DNA of 18,899 bases from an uncultured Campylobacter sp. (GTDB taxonomy: Bacteria; Campylobacterota; Campylobacteria; Campylobacterales; Campylobacteraceae), in the NCBI RefSeq assembly GCF_938045775.1, contig NZ_CALIBH010000026.1, positions 1 through 18,899 on the forward strand, written 5' to 3'. A program made the translations under genes and the position numbers. Every line of letters begins with the position of its first letter. The stretch's first letter is position 1. Shown piece by piece: positions 14,955-18,899 of this stretch. The notes beneath the pieces are model-generated. The model did no database searches. It was not told where the DNA came from and saw nothing but the letters and a program-made list of their open reading frames with translations.

Positions 14955-15410
14955 ATGAAACTAGCCGAGGCGCTGATACTGCGCGCCGACATACAAAAAC
15001 GCATCGAGCAGCTAAAATCAAGGCTCGCGGACAACGCAAAGGTGCAAGAGGGCGAGAAGCCCAGCGAAGAGCCTAATGCGCTGCTAGCCGAGCTAGACGC
15101 GCTTACGGGCGAGCTTGAGCGGCTAATCGTTCGGATAAATTTAACCAACTGCACCGCAAAAGCGGACGGCAAGAGCTTAACCGAGCTAATCGCTAAGCGC
15201 GACATACTCACGCTAAAAGCGGGCGCGCTGCGTGCATTCGCGCAAGCTGCCGCGCAAAAGGTGGACGTTTATTCGCGCAGTGAGATTAAAATTTTAAGCA
15301 CAGTCGACGTCGCGGCGCTGCAAAAGCAGGTGGACGAGCTAGCTAGACAGATCAGGCAGCTTGACACGACGCTGCAAGGCGCAAATTGGCAGACTGATCT
15401 GACCAACTAA
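14955..15410 (+). CDS. DIP1984 family protein (septicolysin-like)
   Basis: A 151-aa cytoplasmic, largely helical protein with AAAAAGGA (14942-14949) before the ATG, 18 nt after the DUF799 stop. The pattern MKLAEALILRADIQKRIEQLKSRL... (residues 1-24), then PNALLAELDALTGELERLIV, RINLTNCTAKADGKSLTELI, AKRDILTLKAGALRAFAQAA and a closing TTLQGANWQTDL matches the DIP1984 family, named after a Corynebacterium protein. Some members are annotated as septicolysin, without good functional evidence. Length matches the family (about 150). Its position suggests cotranscription with the lipoproteins, but it has no export signal, so a joint function is not evident. Confidence 0.88.
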   Translation: MKLAEALILRADIQKRIEQLKSRLADNAKVQEGEKPSEEPNALLAELDALTGELERLIVRINLTNCTAKADGKSLTELIAKRDILTLKAGALRAFAQAAAQKVDVYSRSEIKILSTVDVAALQKQVDELARQIRQLDTTLQGANWQTDLTN

Positions 15411-15717
15411 AGCGTCAAATTTAGCGGCGAAATTTGAAAGAATTTCGCGAAAAATAAAATTTCGGGTAAGTATCGCAAGAGGCGAGTACAAAACTCACCT
15501 GCGAAGCAGGTTTATGGCAGCGCTCGCGGAAACGGGCGCACCCCTTTTACGATTTATTTTCAGTAAATTTACAAGGGCAATGTAACTACGCAATGTAACT
15601 ACCGCGTACTGATCTAGCGATACCCAGGGCGGGAACGGGGAAATTTAAAATGAAATTTTAATTTTTGCGGCGCGACTTGCGGGCTTGCAGTAAAATTTAG
15701 CGGCGATCTGGGTGGCC
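15411..15717. other. Intergenic region with structured RNA-like segment
   Basis: About 300 bp without a gene. Positions 15480-15545 hold overlapping hairpins ending in a CCCCTTTT run. The rest contains AAATTT-type words and no ribosome binding site with a sensible frame. Confidence 0.5.
15480..15545 (+). terminator. Tandem hairpins with T-run; overlapping alternative stem
   Basis: Hairpin A: ACCTGC (15497-15502), loop GAA, GCAGGT (15506-15511). Hairpin B: GCGCTCG (15520-15526), loop CGGAAA, CGGGCGC (15533-15539, one T-G pair), followed by ACCCCTTTT. An alternative stem pairs AGGCGAGT (15480-15487) with ACTCACCT (15493-15500, one C/A mismatch) and would compete with hairpin A for ACCT. It lies 70-130 nt after the DIP1984 stop, so it probably ends the lipoprotein operon transcript; an attenuator or small RNA is a less likely reading. 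Confidence 0.45.
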
Positions 15718-16387
15718 TTGACGCTTAAATTTTTCGTTAAATTTAGGCGTACTCGCTATTTTGTATTTTAATGCGACAGAAGCGAATTCCATAAATTTTA
15801 GAAAAACAAACGGCGCGGAACAAAATCTCGCGGACGCAAAAGACACCAAATTTCAAAACGCGCATTTTAAAAGCGCAGATATCGCGGCGAGCGGTACAAA
15901 CTCAAGCTCATCTCAAAAAGCAATTCTCATCGACGAAGCGAAAAATTTTTACCGCGTGGACGAGCTGCTGTTTCGCAGCGCTCAGCTTGACGGGAGCGAC
16001 GCCGCGAAGCTGCACGAGCTTGGCATCAAAAGCATCGTAAATCTGCGCCATTTTAGCAGAGGCGGCGACAAAAGGGCGTTTGGAAATCAATTTTGGCTCA
16101 CAAACAAGCCGCTTCAAAGCTGGGAGATAAAGCCCGCGCAGATCGCGGACGTTTTGCGCACCATTCGCGAGCGCCAAAAGGAGGGTGCCGTGCTCGTGCA
16201 TTGCTATCACGGAGCCGATCGCACGGGACTTGTGGTGGCGATGTACCGCGTGATCTGATCGGGGCTGGACGCCACGCGTAGCGAGATGATAGATGGCGGA
16301 TACGGCTTTCACTCGATGTGGCAGGATATCGCGGGCTTTTTGACGCCGCAAAACGAAGCGCTCGTAAGAGCCGAGCTTGGAATTTAG
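15718..16387 (+). pseudogene. Tyrosine/dual-specificity phosphatase, broken by in-frame TGA and a probable frameshift
   Basis: The frame from 15761 encodes a phosphatase core: FYRVDELLFRSAQL, LHELGIKSIVNLRHFSR, and the CX5R active-site loop LVHCYHGADRTGLVVAMYRV (catalytic Cys148 and Arg154 counting from the TTG at 15761). After VI a TGA (16256-16258) interrupts it, yet the same frame continues with SGLDATRSEMIDGGYGFHSM, WQDIAGFLTPQNEALVRAEL, GI and TAG at 16385. The EMIDGGYGFHSMW part is the normal C-terminal region of this family. At the other end the 15761 frame lacks a good start and ribosome binding site. In the frame ahead, TTG at 15718 gives MTLKFFVKF, which could join LGVLAILYFNATEAN by a one-base shift near 15740 to make a normal signal anchor. 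The family is periplasmic or membrane-anchored. The TGA is seen; the frameshift is inferred. Confidence 0.75.
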
Positions 16388-16441
16388 ACGAAATTTCGCC
16401 CGTTAGTCAGACGGCGGCGAAATTTGTAAATTTAATAATGA

Positions 16442-16609
16442 CAAAGTGCCGTTTATAACGAAATTTTAGAATACGAGCTACGTATATTTCCTAGTGCGAA
16501 CTCGGGATACACCAAAATGTGGGCGAAAAACGAGCTGCAAATACGCGCGGAGTTTGAGCAAAAATTTGAGACATGTAAGCAAAAGACGCGAGAAATTTTA
16601 AATTTATAG
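16442..16609 (+). pseudogene. Orphan coding fragment (55 codons, no proper start)
   Basis: Between stops, one frame reads QSAVYNEILEYELRIFPSAN (20 residues), SGYTKMWAKNELQIRAEFEQ, KFETCKQKTREILNL and TAG. The composition is protein-like (mixed, amphipathic, few Arg/Ser/Leu artefacts), unlike the random frames nearby. The only ATG (16517) is in the middle and has no ribosome binding site. I do not recognise the family. It may be the C-terminal remnant of a lost gene or a frame artefact. Confidence 0.3.
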
Positions 16610-16933
16610 GTATCGATAAAATTTTACTCTTTGCGGAGAGCTAAATTTAAAATCGTAAATTTACAAAAAATATAGCAAAGCGATTGCAAGATAGTAAAAT
16701 TTAAGTCGTAAAATTTTACGCATTTTTCTATTGAAAATTCTCATACCCTTTTTCAAATATGCGCTCATACCGCTGCGGCGCGTGTATCACAAGCAAAAAA
16801 CTAAATTTTAAAAGCCCGATTTGCGTTTGCGGCGACGGAGCGCGTAAAACGCCGCAAATATCAGATAAAATATCCGTAAATTTAGCCGAAACGCAGTAAA
16901 ATTCGAGCGGCAAATTTAGCAAAAGGAGCGATC
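16610..16933. other. Intergenic region before the SUKH-like gene
   Basis: About 320 bp, A/T-rich, with many AAATTT-type words. A minus-strand frame ends near 16728 with VIHAPQRYERIFEKGYENFQ, which looks protein-like for about 20 residues but has no supported start; its upstream part overlaps the SUKH-like gene. AAAAGGAG (16921-16928) is the ribosome binding site of the following gene. Confidence 0.45.
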
Positions 16934-17617
16934 GTGGAAAATTTATTACTGGCGCAGCTGCGCGAGGCGCTACCGCAGGGCATGCGCGTGCCGAGCGAAC
17001 TTGAGACGCTTTATGCGTGGATCGAAGCAAACGGCTTTTATGACGACGCGGGCGGGCGCAGACGCGGCTATCTCTACCCGCAGGATCGGCTGCAGCAGGG
17101 CTGGAGCGACGATGAGCGCGAGGGCGGCACGGACATCGTATTCTTCACGGATGAGCCGAAAAATCGCGACGAGGAGCTAAGGTATTGGTTTTACGGCGAG
17201 GATCGCGAGCTTGCCGCGGAGATCAAGCAGCGGCTTTGCGTGTTCGCGGGCAGCGGCTCGGAGGGCTCGATGTGCGCGCTGTGGCTGGACGATGCGGGCG
17301 AGACGAAGATCGTACACATGGGCTCCGGCTCGGGCTCGACGATGACCTGCGTTTTGGCTCATAGCGGGCTTGATTTTTTGCGATTGCTTGCGATCGGATA
17401 CGATGAAATCTGCTGGGACGATGATTTTAGCGCGCCGCCAAACAGCGAGGAGGACGATTTTTTCGTGCATCCAAACGTGAAATTTCAGCAGTGGGTAACA
17501 CAGACGTTTAAAACGACGATCCCGCAAACCGCGCTTGAGCTCGTCACGCCCGCGCATCTAGACGACGAGAACCCGAGCGATGAGTTTTTGATCTGGGTAA
17601 ATCGCGTCGCAGGATAA
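16934..17617 (+). CDS. SUKH/SMI1-KNR4-like protein
   Basis: A 227-aa cytoplasmic, acidic protein beginning with GTG at 16934, 5 nt after AAAAGGAG. The pattern fits the SMI1/KNR4 (SUKH) superfamily: an N-terminal LPQGMRVPSELETLYAWIEA helix segment (about 13-32) with the 'P.el..ly.w...nG' motif, a strand region RLCVFAGSGSEGSMCALWLD (100-119) typical of 'a..gsGs.yalw.dd', and a SGLDFLRLLAIGYDEICWDD segment (144-163) like 'l.dFL.LLa.GY.ei'. Many bacterial SUKH proteins are immunity proteins of contact-dependent or polymorphic nuclease toxins. No toxin is adjacent. The tail (QWVTQTFKTTIPQ...) is additional. The superfamily call is fairly confident; a role in immunity is inference. Confidence 0.8.
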   Translation: MENLLLAQLREALPQGMRVPSELETLYAWIEANGFYDDAGGRRRGYLYPQDRLQQGWSDDEREGGTDIVFFTDEPKNRDEELRYWFYGEDRELAAEIKQRLCVFAGSGSEGSMCALWLDDAGETKIVHMGSGSGSTMTCVLAHSGLDFLRLLAIGYDEICWDDDFSAPPNSEEDDFFVHPNVKFQQWVTQTFKTTIPQTALELVTPAHLDDENPSDEFLIWVNRVAG

Positions 17618-18008
17618 GGCAATTTTGCGGTAGCTTGAGCAAATATAGAATTTCGCGGATGCCTGCGGAATTTGATCTTTAAATTCCTGATAATTTCGGG
17701 CATAAGTCTGGCGGCTTTTTAATTGAAATTTAGCGGCAGTAGCGCCCGTATACAAAGCCGCATTCTTATAAAATGCGCCGCTTCCGTTGCTCTTAAATTT
17801 TAATAAATATCTAGCAATGGAATTTTATTTTTACGATACGGCAAGTTGCGGCGATCAAGGAATGAAGGTGCGATGTTGCCGCGCCTTTAGAAATTTGCGT
17901 GAATGAGCCGAGACGCTGAATGCGGCAGAATTTTATCGGTCGTTTAAGAAAATAAAAAGCGAAAAAATAATATTGTTAAGAACTAACTTTTATACGAAAG
18001 GAAGTAAG
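17618..18008. other. Intergenic region before the MipA/OmpV gene
   Basis: About 390 bp without a supportable gene. CGCATT (17759-17764) and AATGCG (17772-17777) form a 6-bp hairpin whose loop includes TATAA. TAATAT (17968-17973), about 36 nt before the next ATG, is a possible -10 box, and AAAGGAAG (17997-18004) is the ribosome binding site of the next gene. Confidence 0.45.
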
Positions 18009-18785
18009 ATGAAAAGAGCTTTTTCAGTAGTTTTAGCGATAAGTATAGCTTCGGGCGCTCTATCGGCGAAAGGTTTTGACAGAGACGATGTGAGTAGCGC
18101 GCATAGCGAGGAAAATGGTGTAAGCGTCGGTATTGGCGTAGCGTTTTATGATGGAATGTTTCGCACGGAAGATCGTACTAAAATAGCCCCAATACTAGGT
18201 ATCTCCATAAATTATGGCGGATTTTACATTGATGGTATGGAGGTAGGATATAATGCGAATCTGGGCGAACATGTCTTTGCAACTATCTATGTACAGGCAT
18301 TCGATGGCTGGAAAGTGAAAGCAAACAAGTTAAAACCCGGCTATCAAAGTATTCATAACCGCAACGAACAAATTGCTCTCGGCGGCGAAGTGGGCGTAAA
18401 CCTCGGTGATTTTGAGCTGTCCGCACATGCGCAGGGTGGCAAGCGCGGCAGTAGTTATGGCGCGGAAGCATCGTATTCCGTGCCGATTTCGCAGCAATTT
18501 TCCTTGACGCCGGCGATCAGCTATGAAGTGTTTTCTAGCAAGATGAGTAATTATTATTTTGGTATCGATGAGGACGAACTCGGTGGACGCATCGGCAGCA
18601 CATATAAGCCCGGTAGTGCAAGTGCAGTAGGCGTGCATCTTACGGCGCTTTACGAATTAGGCAAAGGATTTGGAGTGAGTGCTACGGCGGGCGTGGATAG
18701 ATTTTCCGATGAAATTTCGCGCTCGCCGATTACGGATAGTCGCTACGAAAAAGCGCTTAGTATGGCGATTTCATATAAATTCTAA
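18009..18785 (+). CDS. MipA/OmpV-family outer-membrane beta-barrel protein
   Basis: A 258-aa exported protein: signal peptide MKRAFSVVLAISIASGALSA, then alternating amphipathic strands. MipA/OmpV traits are the opening GVSVGIGVAFYDGMFRT (about 36-52), IAPILGISINYGGFYIDG, GEVGVNLGDFELSAHAQGG, TPAISYEVFSSKMSNYYFGI (about 159-178), EL...GFGVSATAGVDRFSDEI, SRSPITDSRYEKALSMAISY and the terminal aromatic YKF required for barrel assembly. The family includes MipA, which links a lytic transglycosylase to a murein synthase, and porin-like proteins of other function. ATG 18009 is chosen over an upstream in-frame codon because of AAAGGAAG and the signal peptide. It is alone, with lower G+C than the window average toward its 5' end. 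Confidence 0.88.
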   Translation: MKRAFSVVLAISIASGALSAKGFDRDDVSSAHSEENGVSVGIGVAFYDGMFRTEDRTKIAPILGISINYGGFYIDGMEVGYNANLGEHVFATIYVQAFDGWKVKANKLKPGYQSIHNRNEQIALGGEVGVNLGDFELSAHAQGGKRGSSYGAEASYSVPISQQFSLTPAISYEVFSSKMSNYYFGIDEDELGGRIGSTYKPGSASAVGVHLTALYELGKGFGVSATAGVDRFSDEISRSPITDSRYEKALSMAISYKF

Positions 18786-18842
18786 ATCAAATTTTTGTCC
18801 CTTTAGGAGGATAAAATTTTACGATCAAAAGGGTGGGAGATT

Positions 18843-18899
18843 ATGTCAGCAGGCTGCGTGTGCAACGCAAAAATAGCGATCCAGGAAGCGTGCCAAGCA
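18843..18899 (+). CDS. 5' end of an unknown gene (runs off the right edge)
   Basis: ATG at 18843 opens 19 codons to the window end: MSAGCVCNAKIAIQEACQA. GGGAG (18834-18838) is a usable ribosome binding site. Three cysteines in the first 17 residues are notable. Too little is visible to name a family; it starts 57 bp after the MipA/OmpV stop and may be cotranscribed. Confidence 0.5.
   Translation, partial: MSAGCVCNAKIAIQEACQA

Noticed and set aside
15480..15545. tRNA, SRP RNA, tmRNA or known riboswitch in the structured gap
   Set aside because: None of the conserved core sequences of those RNAs could be found; only simple hairpins are present.
16256..16258. TGA read as an amino acid (recoding) in the phosphatase
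   Set aside because: Other genes in the window, such as the DUF4810 gene, use TGA as a normal stop, and no selenocysteine-type context was recognised; a nonsense change is simpler.
16728..17030. Minus-strand frame of 100 codons
   Set aside because: It overlaps the well-supported SUKH-like gene, and only its last 20 residues look protein-like.

Overview
The window looks like chromosomal DNA of a Campylobacter-type epsilonproteobacterium with fairly high G+C. The short word AAATTT and its extensions (TAAAATTTT and similar) are scattered through almost every intergenic gap. Several genes are lipoproteins or envelope proteins, and starts include TTG and GTG as well as ATG, most of them behind AAGGAG-like ribosome binding sites. 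The species assignment (C. gracilis, C. showae or C. rectus group) is an inference from sequence style. No rRNA, tRNA, CRISPR array, transposase or phage gene was seen.

Layout. At 1-810 (minus) is the N-terminal part of a PIF1/RecD-type helicase. It diverges from a lipoprotein C40 (NlpC/P60) peptidase with SH3 domains (867-2228) across a 56-bp shared promoter gap that carries an inverted repeat. A roughly 600-bp gene-poor stretch follows, then a decayed, internally deleted copy of a periplasmic binding protein (2823-3053, minus), an isoprenylcysteine-methyltransferase-like membrane protein (minus), another gene-poor stretch, and an intact periplasmic metal/siderophore-type binding protein (4161-5180, minus). 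The intact and decayed binding proteins are clearly related. No permease or ATPase gene accompanies either one.

From 5340 the plus strand carries a flotillin/SPFH protein, a gap with a seven-unit 17-18 bp minisatellite, an unrecognised 227-aa protein, a TauE/SafE-type (TSUP) permease, and a large soluble protein (543 aa, possibly DUF6138). After a gap with two strong hairpins comes an Imm26-like protein (11057-11866). A small membrane protein lies convergent to it (11947-12636, minus).

At 13078-15410 is a compact operon: CsgG/HfaB-like lipoprotein, DUF4810 lipoprotein, DUF799 (GNA1162-like) lipoprotein and a DIP1984-family protein. The first three are a recurrent set thought to form an outer-membrane-associated lipoprotein complex. 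Downstream are a structured intergenic region, a tyrosine/dual-specificity phosphatase broken by an in-frame TGA and probably also a frameshift, an orphan coding fragment, a SUKH/SMI1-like protein, a MipA/OmpV outer-membrane protein, and the first 19 codons of an unknown gene at the right edge.

Two themes stand out. Immunity-protein-like genes (Imm26-like, SUKH-like, possibly the DUF6138-like one) are scattered without any visible toxin. There is also visible gene decay: a deleted binding-protein copy, a broken phosphatase and small coding remnants, mostly in gaps of 300-600 bp.
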